From Nostoc sp. KVJ3 (GTDB lineage Bacteria > Cyanobacteriota > Cyanobacteriia > Cyanobacteriales > Nostocaceae), in contig NZ_WWFG01000002.1 of assembly GCF_026127265.1 (NCBI RefSeq), positions 1,116,001 to 1,180,000 of the forward strand: 64,000 nt of DNA, read 5' to 3'. Position numbers and translations under genes: made by a program. Positions 44,175 through 50,697 of this stretch are shown piece by piece. Position 1 is the first letter of the stretch. Every line of letters starts with the position of its first letter. The notes beneath the pieces were generated by a model that saw only the letters and a list, made by a program, of their open reading frames with translations, ran no database searches and was not told the origin of the DNA.

Positions 44175-45089
44175 TTATCGTTGCCGTGGTAAATGAAGTT
44201 GCACCAGTGGAATTATTTGCACGTTGTTTGTACGTTCGTTTGTGCAGTGTGCCATTAGAAGCAATCCGCTATAGAACAGCTTGTCTATACGATAAGTGTC
44301 AATCTTACCTACGAGTCCTATATCGCTTTGCAGGTGTACTATGCAGCCTACTGGGAAGTGTACTTTCTTTACAGCTTGAATAATACTTATCCACTGAATA
44401 TCACCATGTCTATTGCTGTATAGCCATTTGCCGCCTATATATGTGAATTGTGCAATAGATGGAAAATACCTTGTGATACCACACTTTACATCGTCGTACA
44501 AAGTACATACGCATACATCCTGGGATACAACGTGCATAGGTGTTTGACGGTCTTTATCTACTACTATCTGATAGCTTTTAGTGTCGTATGGTGAAAGCTT
44601 TGCCTTAATAGTGTAATATTTGGTAGCTTCTGTAGGGTAAAGCCATTGTGCATATCCTTGTAGTGATGTCATAGGGAATGCTTGGTAGCTTCCTTTTTCA
44701 TCCCCTATTATTTCAATTTTGCACATATCCTTATCGCGTAGTACTGGCGAGTTTGAGGAGATATCACTGCTATTTTGAAGTATCACTACTTCCTTATGTT
44801 TTGTGATTGCAGTATCTCTTTCATGATCCCAGTAGCAAGGCAGGATACGATATTCGCCGTTGATACCACAAGTTACTGTTGTTTCGTTTACATCTGACAC
44901 TGTGATGCCACTTGTGTTGAATCTCACCGGTTGTATTGACGGGCTATTTGCATCTACCACTACACAAGCTTCTAGCCGTTCTAATTCACTTTTAAGTATT
45001 GAGTAATCGCTATCAAGTCGGCATTGCAAAGTAGCACCTTGAGTACGCAAATTTTTAAGTGCGTTCTGAATATCTCGATATCGCTGCAT
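44175..45089 (-). CDS. Element protein of unknown function
   Basis: This protein of 304 residues starts MQRYRDIQNALKNLRTQGAT at 45089. A longer frame to 45167 exists but its first 26 codons are just array F read as protein (a four-residue period N-D-T), so it is rejected. The first 45 residues are helical, the rest beta-rich (VTCGINGEYRILPCYWDHER, GYAQWLYPTEATKYYTIKA). I cannot name its family; it could be a capsid-like or a replication protein. Confidence 0.5.
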   Translation of the reverse strand: MQRYRDIQNALKNLRTQGATLQCRLDSDYSILKSELERLEACVVVDANSPSIQPVRFNTSGITVSDVNETTVTCGINGEYRILPCYWDHERDTAITKHKEVVILQNSSDISSNSPVLRDKDMCKIEIIGDEKGSYQAFPMTSLQGYAQWLYPTEATKYYTIKAKLSPYDTKSYQIVVDKDRQTPMHVVSQDVCVCTLYDDVKCGITRYFPSIAQFTYIGGKWLYSNRHGDIQWISIIQAVKKVHFPVGCIVHLQSDIGLVGKIDTYRIDKLFYSGLLLMAHCTNERTNNVQIIPLVQLHLPRQR

Positions 45090-45106
45090 AGGTGTATTTT
45101 TGAAAG

Positions 45107-45159
45107 TGTCATTATTTATGTCAAAAAATCTGTCATTTAAAGTGTCATTATTTATGTCA
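45107..45159. promoter_or_regulatory. TGWCA array F (five motifs, 12-bp period)
   Basis: Five TGTCA motifs, all in the same orientation, start at 45107, 45119, 45131, 45143 and 45155. Its right edge (gggtatca) includes the stop codon of the gene at 45177. It ends 18 bp before the start of the next leftward gene. Confidence 0.85.
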
Positions 45160-45176
45160 CTTTCCAAAAGAGGGTA

Positions 45177-45644
45177 TCAAACCTCTGTAAGTGTTCTTTT
45201 TTCGGTATCCCAGTAGAAAACTTCAATAGGTGCCATGGGTTCCCAGTACTCAGTATTTAGTTCGTAATCCCAATCCATAGCACCTTCTATCAATGGTTCG
45301 TTTTCAGATTGAATAGCAGCACGCTCTTCGGTGTTATATTCGTCATCTTCGATGTCATCCAACATTTGATTCTCTAGCCGCATCCAGTGAATGACATCAA
45401 TTAACTCGGCATCGGATAGAGGTTCTACACTATCTTCCGCATCTATAGCTTTATCTGCATTTTCCTCTTTTATCTTTGATGCTTGATATTCACTAACTTC
45501 CTCTACAACTGACTGCAAGGTGCTTAATGTTGTTACCTTGCCACAGGGAAATTCTACTTTATAGGCAGTAGTAGTCTTAGATAGTGTGATGCTGTAATCC
45601 TTTAGTAAGTCTTCAGATAGTCCTTTGAATGTTAATCTTGGCAT
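45177..45644 (-). CDS. Acidic element protein, first of the leftward operon
   Basis: This 155-residue protein (MPRLTFKGLSEDLLKDYSIT) is strongly acidic (DDIEDDEYNTEERAAIQSEN). It is the first gene of the leftward replication-like operon, divergent from the RHH gene across a 200-bp region with TGAC-pair operators. DNA-mimic or regulatory roles are conceivable for so acidic a protein, but nothing shows it. Confidence 0.55.
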   Translation of the reverse strand: MPRLTFKGLSEDLLKDYSITLSKTTTAYKVEFPCGKVTTLSTLQSVVEEVSEYQASKIKEENADKAIDAEDSVEPLSDAELIDVIHWMRLENQMLDDIEDDEYNTEERAAIQSENEPLIEGAMDWDYELNTEYWEPMAPIEVFYWDTEKRTLTEV

Positions 45645-45702
45645 TTTTACCTTCAGGAGAGTGTGTGGTGTTTTTTCTCTCGTGAGAACAATATAGCCAC
45701 GG

Positions 45703-45850
45703 TGACATCACCATGACCTCAGTTTCATTACTTAATTCAAAAAGACACATCGGAGGTGACATTACCGTGACACCACGGTGGCTATTTTTACAACGATTGC
45801 CTTATTCTCAATCAATATATTGGTGTTGACCCCAGGGTGACATCATGACC
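45703..45850. promoter_or_regulatory. Operator region with three TGAC pairs 11 bp apart
   Basis: TGACA/TGACC motifs occur at 45703 and 45714, 45757 and 45768, and 45827 and 45838, each pair exactly 11 bp apart, within repeated contexts ggtgacatcaccatgacc, ggtgacattaccgtgacacc and gggtgacatcatgacc. The last pair touches the start codon of the RHH gene at 45845. The core motif equals that of the 12-bp arrays, so the same protein could bind both, with autoregulation here. Confidence 0.65.
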
Positions 45851-46027
45851 ATCTCAAAAAACAACGAACGCATTCAAGTGACTCTAGACAAGGAAGTAAT
45901 AGGATTTTTGGATGAACAAGCACAACTTGAATTTAGAACTAGGTCGGCACAAGCTGCATTTGTGATAATGAAATACTTAAAAGAACGCGGCTATCCGATA
46001 AACATTGACACTAGCTCTAAAGAATAA
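45845..46027 (+). CDS. Ribbon-helix-helix DNA-binding protein
   Basis: This 60-residue protein has the RHH pattern: the strand ERIQVTLDKEVIGFL followed by two helices (DEQAQLEFRTRSAQAAFVIM and the following KYLKERG). Dimers of such proteins read 5-8 bp motifs in repeated operator arrays, as omega, ParG and Arc/CopG do. AGGG lies eight bases before the ATG. The TGAC pairs directly upstream suggest autoregulation, and the seven TGWCA arrays would be its other targets (inference). Confidence 0.75.
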   Translation: MTISKNNERIQVTLDKEVIGFLDEQAQLEFRTRSAQAAFVIMKYLKERGYPINIDTSSKE

Positions 46028-46061
46028 ATAGTTGACCTGGGCAAGTCTTGAAACTACCCAA

Positions 46062-46086
46062 TAAAAAAGCGCCAACAATTGACGCT
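46062..46086 (-). terminator. Intrinsic terminator after the 68-residue gene
   Basis: On the minus strand AGCGTCAA pairs with TTGGCGCT (one G-U pair, 3-nt loop), followed by a run of U. It follows the stop of the leftward gene at 46110 by 23 bp. Confidence 0.7.
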
Positions 46087-46109
46087 GTGAAGAAAATATC
46101 AGATGTAGA

Positions 46110-46316
46110 CTAACTTCCAATTACCTTGAGCAAGAAATCAAAATAAGCTTCTCTGTTTTTGTCTATAGATTTTTCATGAATTCCTTCAAAACAGTTAACA
46201 AGGCTAAGAAGGTTTTTATCACCAAGCCCGAAAGATATTTCCCTTATTAAAAAATCCTTCCGTGCCTCTAGCAATTCTCTTGGGTCTGGCTGCATATTTG
46301 CTTTAGTAAGTGGCAT
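46110..46316 (-). CDS. Stand-alone copy of the C-terminal module of the 42.5-kb protein
   Basis: This 68-residue protein (MPLTKANMQPDPRELLEARK) aligns over its whole length with the last 57 residues of the protein at 42480-43436: DPRELLEARKDFLIRE against DPTKVLEARQAFIIKN, and the ends YFDFLLKVIGS against FLDFLAVVMGK. It is a single leftward gene with its own terminator. The module may be an interaction tail; the stand-alone copy could compete with or regulate the larger one. Confidence 0.6.
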   Translation of the reverse strand: MPLTKANMQPDPRELLEARKDFLIREISFGLGDKNLLSLVNCFEGIHEKSIDKNREAYFDFLLKVIGS

Positions 46317-46467
46317 ATAACTTGCCTGGTAGTGGTAGATGCAACATCGTTGTTACCCATAGAGCATTCCCACTAAGTAGTTAAAATGCATCACCGCGCA
46401 ATATTTGTACACACGACCTCAGTATGTCGCTAAACTGCTGACAACACACTACATAGGATGAAACACA

Positions 46468-47070
46468 ATGACAAACTTAGTAGCTTACAACAACGACGGG
46501 CTAGAAATTTACATCGACAATATTAGTGGTGAAGCATTCGCCTCTATTAGCAGCTATGCGAGAATGTCAGGTTTATCTCAACAGGCTATTAGCAAGAGAG
46601 TCAAAGCCCACAACTTCAAGGAGATGAAAACAGCTGAAATACAGACTAGGGGAGGGACACAAGCCCACAACTTGTTAACTGAAGATATCATTGCTGACTG
46701 GATAGTGAGAGACAATCCTGATGTTGCAGCACAGTTCCTTAAGCTCGGTATCCGCAAGTTTATGCATACTCTTGCAGGATATTCACAAGCACAGGAAAAG
46801 CCACCCACATCTCTCACCCTCATTAACACATCAAACCTTACTGCACTCACTACGAAAGAAAACAAGCTACAAGATGAGGTAAAGATGCTTGAAACACGTC
46901 TGGCATCAATACGTAACGAGCTACAAAGCATCAAAACTGAGAAAGTAGCAATTGCTAAAACATTCGCTGCAAGTCACCCTGACGTGGTGAAACACGCTAT
47001 CAAGTGCAATGAGATATTAGAGGCTTATGGTGATGGTAATAAGTACTTCTCAAATCCACTGAAGAGGTAG
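46468..47070 (+). CDS. Antirepressor-like protein
   Basis: This 200-residue protein belongs to a family frequent on cyanobacterial prophages and plasmids: MTNLVAYNNDGLEIYIDNIS, GEAFASISSYARMSGLSQQA, and IIADWIVRDNPDVAAQFLKL. The N-terminal half is a KilA/Bro-like DNA-binding domain, and the C-terminal half a coiled coil (LQDEVKMLETRLASIRNELQ). Such proteins are thought to regulate mobile-element genes. A good purine-rich start region and array G downstream support its place. Confidence 0.7.
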   Translation: MTNLVAYNNDGLEIYIDNISGEAFASISSYARMSGLSQQAISKRVKAHNFKEMKTAEIQTRGGTQAHNLLTEDIIADWIVRDNPDVAAQFLKLGIRKFMHTLAGYSQAQEKPPTSLTLINTSNLTALTTKENKLQDEVKMLETRLASIRNELQSIKTEKVAIAKTFAASHPDVVKHAIKCNEILEAYGDGNKYFSNPLKR

Positions 47071-47091
47071 GCATACACCCTTCCACAGAAG

Positions 47092-47144
47092 TGACACTTA
47101 AAGTGTCAAAAAAAGTGTCATTATTTATGACAGAAAAAGTGTCA
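47092..47144. promoter_or_regulatory. TGWCA array G (five motifs, 12-bp period)
   Basis: TGACA, TGTCA, TGTCA, TGACA, TGTCA start at 47092, 47104, 47116, 47128 and 47140. The array ends 19 bp before the ATG at 47164, with the ribosome-binding site GAGG between. This is the only array directly ahead of a rightward gene. Confidence 0.85.
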
Positions 47145-47163
47145 GTTTTAAAAAGAGGTATCA

Positions 47164-47376
47164 ATGGCACGAAAACCAAGAGAAAGCGATTTACGACCAG
47201 GTAAATATATACATTATTGGGGGCAAAATAGACAGATATTGAGAGTATATAAAAACTTCCTAATACTCTCAGATACTTACTCATTTACGGGTGAGATACA
47301 GGTCGATAAGGGCAATGAATTTTTGCTGTGTTTTGATGAAATCAAAAAAGATGTGTTTGGGAGGGAAATAAAATGA
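47164..47376 (+). CDS. Small element protein under array G
   Basis: This 70-residue protein (MARKPRESDLRPGKYIHYWG, then ILSDTYSFTGEIQVDKGNEF) is probably a small beta barrel and begins a three-gene series. GAGG stands nine bases before the ATG. It overlaps the next gene by 4 bp (ATGA). Function is unknown. Confidence 0.6.
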   Translation: MARKPRESDLRPGKYIHYWGQNRQILRVYKNFLILSDTYSFTGEIQVDKGNEFLLCFDEIKKDVFGREIK

Positions 47377-47567
47377 TAGGCAAAAAATTTATTCACAATA
47401 CCTATGTGTTTATAGTGAGAAGTATTCACTGTGCCAATACATCGTATTGGTGCGAAAATACTCTCACTCACGAGAAACGATGGTTTTATGCGGAAGAGAT
47501 AGAGGAGAGAGCGATTAGTAAGTTACCACAGCACAAAGAAGTAAAAATCAAGGAAGAGGCTAAATAG
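47373..47567 (+). CDS. Small element protein
   Basis: This 64-residue protein (MIGKKFIHNTYVFIVRSIHC, then WCENTLTHEKRWFYAEEIEE) resembles a small beta barrel like its neighbour, which may be a diverged relative. Overlaps with both sides (ATGA upstream; directly abutting downstream) support it. Function is unknown. Confidence 0.55.
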   Translation: MIGKKFIHNTYVFIVRSIHCANTSYWCENTLTHEKRWFYAEEIEERAISKLPQHKEVKIKEEAK

Positions 47568-47834
47568 ATGCAAATAATATTCTTCCGATACAAAGGGCAC
47601 ACGTTGGCAATAAACCATAATTACGCAAGCGACCCAAAACATCAGCTTGCAATAATGAAATGCAAAGACTGTCCACAGTATCAACACTTTAAAATGTTCA
47701 TGGACAAAGCTATACGATATTTGGCTGATAAGGAAGATGGTGAGTATAGATTATCTCGTCAAGGTGATTGGAGAAAATATCCTCTTGATAATTCATTTTT
47801 TCTTCACGGCGAGCTAGCACTTGTTGACGATTAA
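47568..47834 (+). CDS. Small element protein with Cys pair
   Basis: This 88-residue protein (MQIIFFRYKGHTLAINHNYA) contains C-K-D-C near residue 37 and a helical middle. It abuts the previous gene with no gap and is followed by a terminator 40 bp downstream. Function is unknown. Confidence 0.55.
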   Translation: MQIIFFRYKGHTLAINHNYASDPKHQLAIMKCKDCPQYQHFKMFMDKAIRYLADKEDGEYRLSRQGDWRKYPLDNSFFLHGELALVDD

Positions 47835-47873
47835 CGCACTTTCCACATAATTTACAACGCATAAGCAAAAATT

Positions 47874-47902
47874 ACACCTTACTGTAAAAAGTAGGGTGTT
47901 TT
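47874..47902 (+). terminator. Terminator of the last rightward element operon
   Basis: acaccttac pairs with gtagggtgt (47874-47882 and 47891-47899) with one mismatch, followed by a short U-run. Confidence 0.6.
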
Positions 47903-47919
47903 CTTATGTGTAGGTGAAT

Positions 47920-48029
47920 GATAAGTGTTTGTTATTACGATATGGGCGATCGGTAACTTTTTACTTATATATCAACAATAGATAAGTGTAAGTTATTGCG
48001 GTTTTGGCGATCGCCACCATTTTGCTTAT
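47920..48029 (+). repeat. Two 49-bp direct repeats near the right element end
   Basis: The segments 47920-47968 and 47981-48029 both begin gataagtgt, contain gttattRcg and ggcgatcg, and end ttat, with a period of 61 bp and about 70 percent identity. They lie 150-260 bp inside the right junction, where binding sites for replication or excision proteins would be expected. The conserved gcgatcg also marks the only HIP1-like sites of this part. Confidence 0.6.
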
Positions 48030-48033
48030 TATT

Positions 48034-48132
48034 CAAATGAGCATCAGTTGAGCATCGATACTAAGTGACGTAAGTTACCAAAATAGGGTATTTTGTACTT
48101 AAAATGAGTGCTTTGAGCATTAAATGAGCATT
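48034..48132 (+). other. Right arm region with repeated TGAGCAT motifs
   Basis: TGAGCAT occurs at 48038 and 48049 areas and twice in the 20-bp repeat TTGAGCATTAAATGAGCATT at 48113-48132, which is identical to 28903-28922. The copy ends 51 bp inside the right core. These are candidate arm sites for the tyrosine recombinase. Confidence 0.6.
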
Positions 48133-48182
48133 TTTAGGAATGTTAAGGCTGAAAGTGTTGATAATACGTTGTTTCAAGACAT

Positions 48183-48191
48183 CATCGCTGT
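48183..48191 (+). other. Right attachment core (attR)
   Basis: CATCGCTGT, identical to the left core. It is followed by TGGCGGATG, which continues the cas4 frame as W-R-M. Recombination with the left copy would restore cas4 codons 20-22. Confidence 0.85.
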
Positions 48192-48722
48192 TGGCGGATG
48201 TTTTGTGCAGGAGAGTTTACCGATAATCAATACACAATTGAAGGCACAACTTTACACGATCGCGTCCACACAACAGGCGATGGACAGCGAGGAGAAACTT
48301 GGCAGATTCGGGCGATTTGGCTGAAGTCTGAGCAATACAAACTCATCGGCAAATCTGATTTAATTGAAGCCGAATCAGGTCAAGTTTATCCAGTGGAATA
48401 CAAACGGGGACGCAAAGGCGAATGGGATAACGATGAATTGCAAGTTTGCGCCCAAGCCTTATGTTTAGAAGAGATGACAGGACAACCTGTTACTACTGGA
48501 TATATTTATTATGCTCACTCCCATCAACGGCAATTAGTAGAGATTAATGCAGAATTACGACAAAGTGCGATCGCTACTATTCAATCTGTCACAAATCTCT
48601 TAGAAACCGGAGCAATGCCAAAACCAGTTTACAGCAAACGCTGCCAAGGATGCAGTCTTTATTCGCAATGTTTGCCCAAAGCAACTGATAAGGTCAAAAG
48701 TTATCAAGAAGTTAATTTTTGA
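48183..48722 (+). pseudogene. cas4: cas4, 3' part (RecB-like nuclease), separated from its start
   Basis: Joined to the 5' part, this frame completes a 198-residue Cas4. It has the RecB-type nuclease core (GKSDLIEAESGQVYPVEYKR, with Asp, Glu and Lys), Gln motif (ELQVCAQALC) and the three C-terminal cysteines of the iron-sulfur cluster (KRCQGCSLYSQC). Cas4 trims and orients prespacers by PAM for Cas1-Cas2. Here the part lacks its start and N-terminal cysteine, so Cas4 is off unless the element leaves. An ATG at 48198 could give a truncated product. No frameshift or internal stop is present, so the gene is intact apart from the split. Confidence 0.92.
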
Positions 48723-48796
48723 ACATTATCTTGGCTAATAAAATTTACTACTAGTTTAATCATCTGGGTTTAAGCGTAAGTTTTACCCCTCCCTAA

Positions 48797-49066
48797 CCCT
48801 CCCCTTATAAAGGCTACGGTGTACACACAAGTCTTTGAGAGTGGCCTCATAGGCTTTTGATCCCCCCAACCCCCCGATAAATTGGGGGGCAAAAGTCTCT
48901 TAAAGTCCCCCTTTTTAAGGGGGATTTAGGGGGATCTCCAAGGATTTTGGGTTTCTACAGAGATGTGTGTATACCCTCCCCTTATAAAGGGGAGAGAACT
49001 AAATTTCCTGTTTCCCCCCAATATATCGGGGGGATTAAGGGGGGTAATTCGACTTGTCTATACACC
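48797..49066. mobile_element. Nested MITE-like elements between cas4 and cas1
   Basis: ggtgtacacacaagtc (48818-48833) is inverted at 49051-49066 with 14 of 16 matches, outlining a 249-bp element. Inside, accctccccttataaagg is directly repeated (48796-48813 and 48973-48990) around C/G-run palindromes of the type also present in the MITE at 5.6 kb. One element seems to have inserted into another. No gene is present. The insertion lies in the cas4-cas1 gap and may affect cas1-cas2 expression. Confidence 0.6.
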
Positions 49067-49130
49067 ATTGGCTACTCTAATCTGATGGCGTATTGAGTTT
49101 AATAACTTTCAATTAATTAAGGATGAAATC

Positions 49131-50135
49131 ATGGGAACAGTTTACGTAACACAAACTGACGCTTTTATTGGCAAACTAGACGAACGTCTCACTGTCAAAG
49201 CTGAACAAAAAACAATCTTAGATATCCCTTTAATTAAAATAGAGGGAATTGTAGTACTAGGAAGGGCTACCGTTTCCCCATCAGTTGTAAGTGAACTTTT
49301 AGATCGTCACATTTGTTTAACATTTCTCACAGAAAACGGACGATATTTAGGGCGTTTAGAACCAGAAGTTACCAAAAATATCTTTGTTCGGAAAGCCCAA
49401 TGGCAAGCTATAGGAGAATCACAACACGCAATACATTTAGTCAGAGGATTTGTGCGCGGTAAATTGAAAAATTACCGCCATAGCTTACTTCGCACTCAGC
49501 GAGAACATCCTGATGTTGACCTGAATAATAACATCACTCGATTGGAAAACGCGATCGCACCAATCGAAAACACTAACAATATTGATTCCCTCAGAGGCTT
49601 AGAAGGTGCTGGTAGTGCAGCCTATTTTGGTTGCTTTCAACACCTAATTAAAACCCCAGAATTCCGATTTGAAGCCAGACGCCGCCGCCCACCAACCGAT
49701 CCAGTTAACGCCCTACTGAGTCTTGGATATTCATTACTACGTCATGATGTGCAAAGTGCTTTAAATATTGTTGGCTTCGATCCTTATCTAGGATACTTGC
49801 ACGTTGAGCGTTATGGTAGACCTTCCCTAGCCTTAGACTTGATGGAAGAATTTCGTCCTTTAATAGTGGATGCTGTAGTATTGTCGCTGATTAACAAGCG
49901 ATCGCTCACGTTAGCTGACTTTACCACCGAACCGCTCAGTGGTGCCGTAAATTTAACCAAAGAAGGACTGCGTACATTTCTTAGCGCTTACCAACAAAAG
50001 AAACTATCGACTTTCAAACATCCAGTCATGGGAAACAAATGCACCTACCAAGAATCCTTTGAAATTCAGGCGAGGTTATTAAGTAAGTACCTCATGAACG
50101 AAATCGATAAATATCCCCCCTTAGTTCTCAAATAA
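49131..50135 (+). CDS. cas1: CRISPR integrase Cas1 (type I-D)
   Basis: This 334-residue protein has the Cas1 pattern: MGTVYVTQTDAFIGKLDERL, the N-terminal beta domain (GIVVLGRATVSPSVVSELLD), then catalytic Glu in RGLEGAGSAAYFGCF (near 160), His in YLHVERYGRPSLALDLMEEF (His 224, Glu/Asp after). With Cas2 it inserts new spacers at the leader end of the array. It follows the cas4 remnant by 408 bp including MITEs, so it probably needs its own promoter. Confidence 0.93.
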   Translation: MGTVYVTQTDAFIGKLDERLTVKAEQKTILDIPLIKIEGIVVLGRATVSPSVVSELLDRHICLTFLTENGRYLGRLEPEVTKNIFVRKAQWQAIGESQHAIHLVRGFVRGKLKNYRHSLLRTQREHPDVDLNNNITRLENAIAPIENTNNIDSLRGLEGAGSAAYFGCFQHLIKTPEFRFEARRRRPPTDPVNALLSLGYSLLRHDVQSALNIVGFDPYLGYLHVERYGRPSLALDLMEEFRPLIVDAVVLSLINKRSLTLADFTTEPLSGAVNLTKEGLRTFLSAYQQKKLSTFKHPVMGNKCTYQESFEIQARLLSKYLMNEIDKYPPLVLK

Positions 50136-50142
50136 CTTTCCC

Positions 50143-50430
50143 ATGTATATTGTTGTCAGCTACGACATTCCAGAAGATAAGCGTCGGACTAAAATCCATT
50201 CCATTCTCAAGTCTTACGGACAATGGATGCAACTGAGTGTGTTTGAGTGCGATGTTACTCCCACTCAGTATGCTAAACTGCGATCGCGTTTAGCCAAATT
50301 GATTAAACCCGACACCGACAGCGTGCGCTTTTATTTTCTCTGTGGCTGTTGTCAGAGAAAAATCGAACGTATTGGAGGAGAACAGCCACGAGACGAAACA
50401 ATTTTCTTTGCTGAGTCTGCTTCTAGCTAG
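50143..50430 (+). CDS. cas2: CRISPR protein Cas2
   Basis: This 95-residue protein shows the Cas2 ferredoxin-like fold: MYIVVSYDIPEDKRRTKIHS, then WMQLSVFECDVTP and RFYFLCGCC. It dimerises and bridges two Cas1 dimers in the adaptation complex. It starts 7 bp after the cas1 stop and is followed by the leader and array. Confidence 0.93.
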   Translation: MYIVVSYDIPEDKRRTKIHSILKSYGQWMQLSVFECDVTPTQYAKLRSRLAKLIKPDTDSVRFYFLCGCCQRKIERIGGEQPRDETIFFAESASS

Positions 50431-50697
50431 GTTTTTGCATTTCAAATGCGCGGAAGGGTAGGTGTACAAATTCTACAGCATCAAAAAAGTGCTTGTATCC
50501 CAACTCCAGCAAGGCTTTCAACCCATTATTGCCTAATCCTCATCCGCGCAACCTCTGAAATGCTTATCAAAAGACGATTTCAGCCTTTAAATTTTCCTGG
50601 CGCTCTTTCCAAATGAATTCTCTAATGCTATGATTGCCCTTGAAACGCGAAACTGCACCTTGAAAACTAAATACAGCTTGGGTTCCAGCCTCCTGCT
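50431..50697 (+). promoter_or_regulatory. CRISPR leader
   Basis: This 267-bp non-coding segment lies between cas2 and the first repeat. gcatttcaaatgcgcgg near its start is partly inverted as ccgcgcaacctctgaaatgc (50544-50563 area). A possible -10 box TATGAT lies at 50629-50634, about 64 bp before the first repeat, with a weak -35 (TTTCCA) 17 bp upstream; this promoter is tentative. Confidence 0.6.

Larger units (their letters stand above)
28834..48191. mobile_element. 19.35-kb integrated element interrupting cas4
   Basis: The element is bounded by the direct repeat CATCGCTGT (28834-28842 and 48183-48191), so one recombined copy would leave an intact cas4 and a 19,349-bp circle. It carries a tyrosine recombinase next to the left end, two structural-looking operons, a replication-like operon, an RHH regulator, an antirepressor-like protein and seven identical-style TGWCA arrays. 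HIP1 sites, dense outside, are almost absent between 28.9 and 47.9 kb, and the style of the genes (small, overlapping) also differs from the host. It may be a prophage, a phage satellite or a plasmid-like element; no terminase, portal or known capsid gene was recognised. Confidence 0.9.

Noticed and set aside
28834..48191. Element as an ordinary tailed prophage
   Set aside because: No terminase, portal, tail tube, tape measure or lysis gene could be recognised, and the length of 19 kb is short for a tailed phage; left open as virus-like, satellite or plasmid-like.
48124..48324. Open frame MSIFRNVKAESVD crossing the right junction
   Set aside because: It runs from the arm repeat into cas4 in a different frame; cas4 homology settles the frame.
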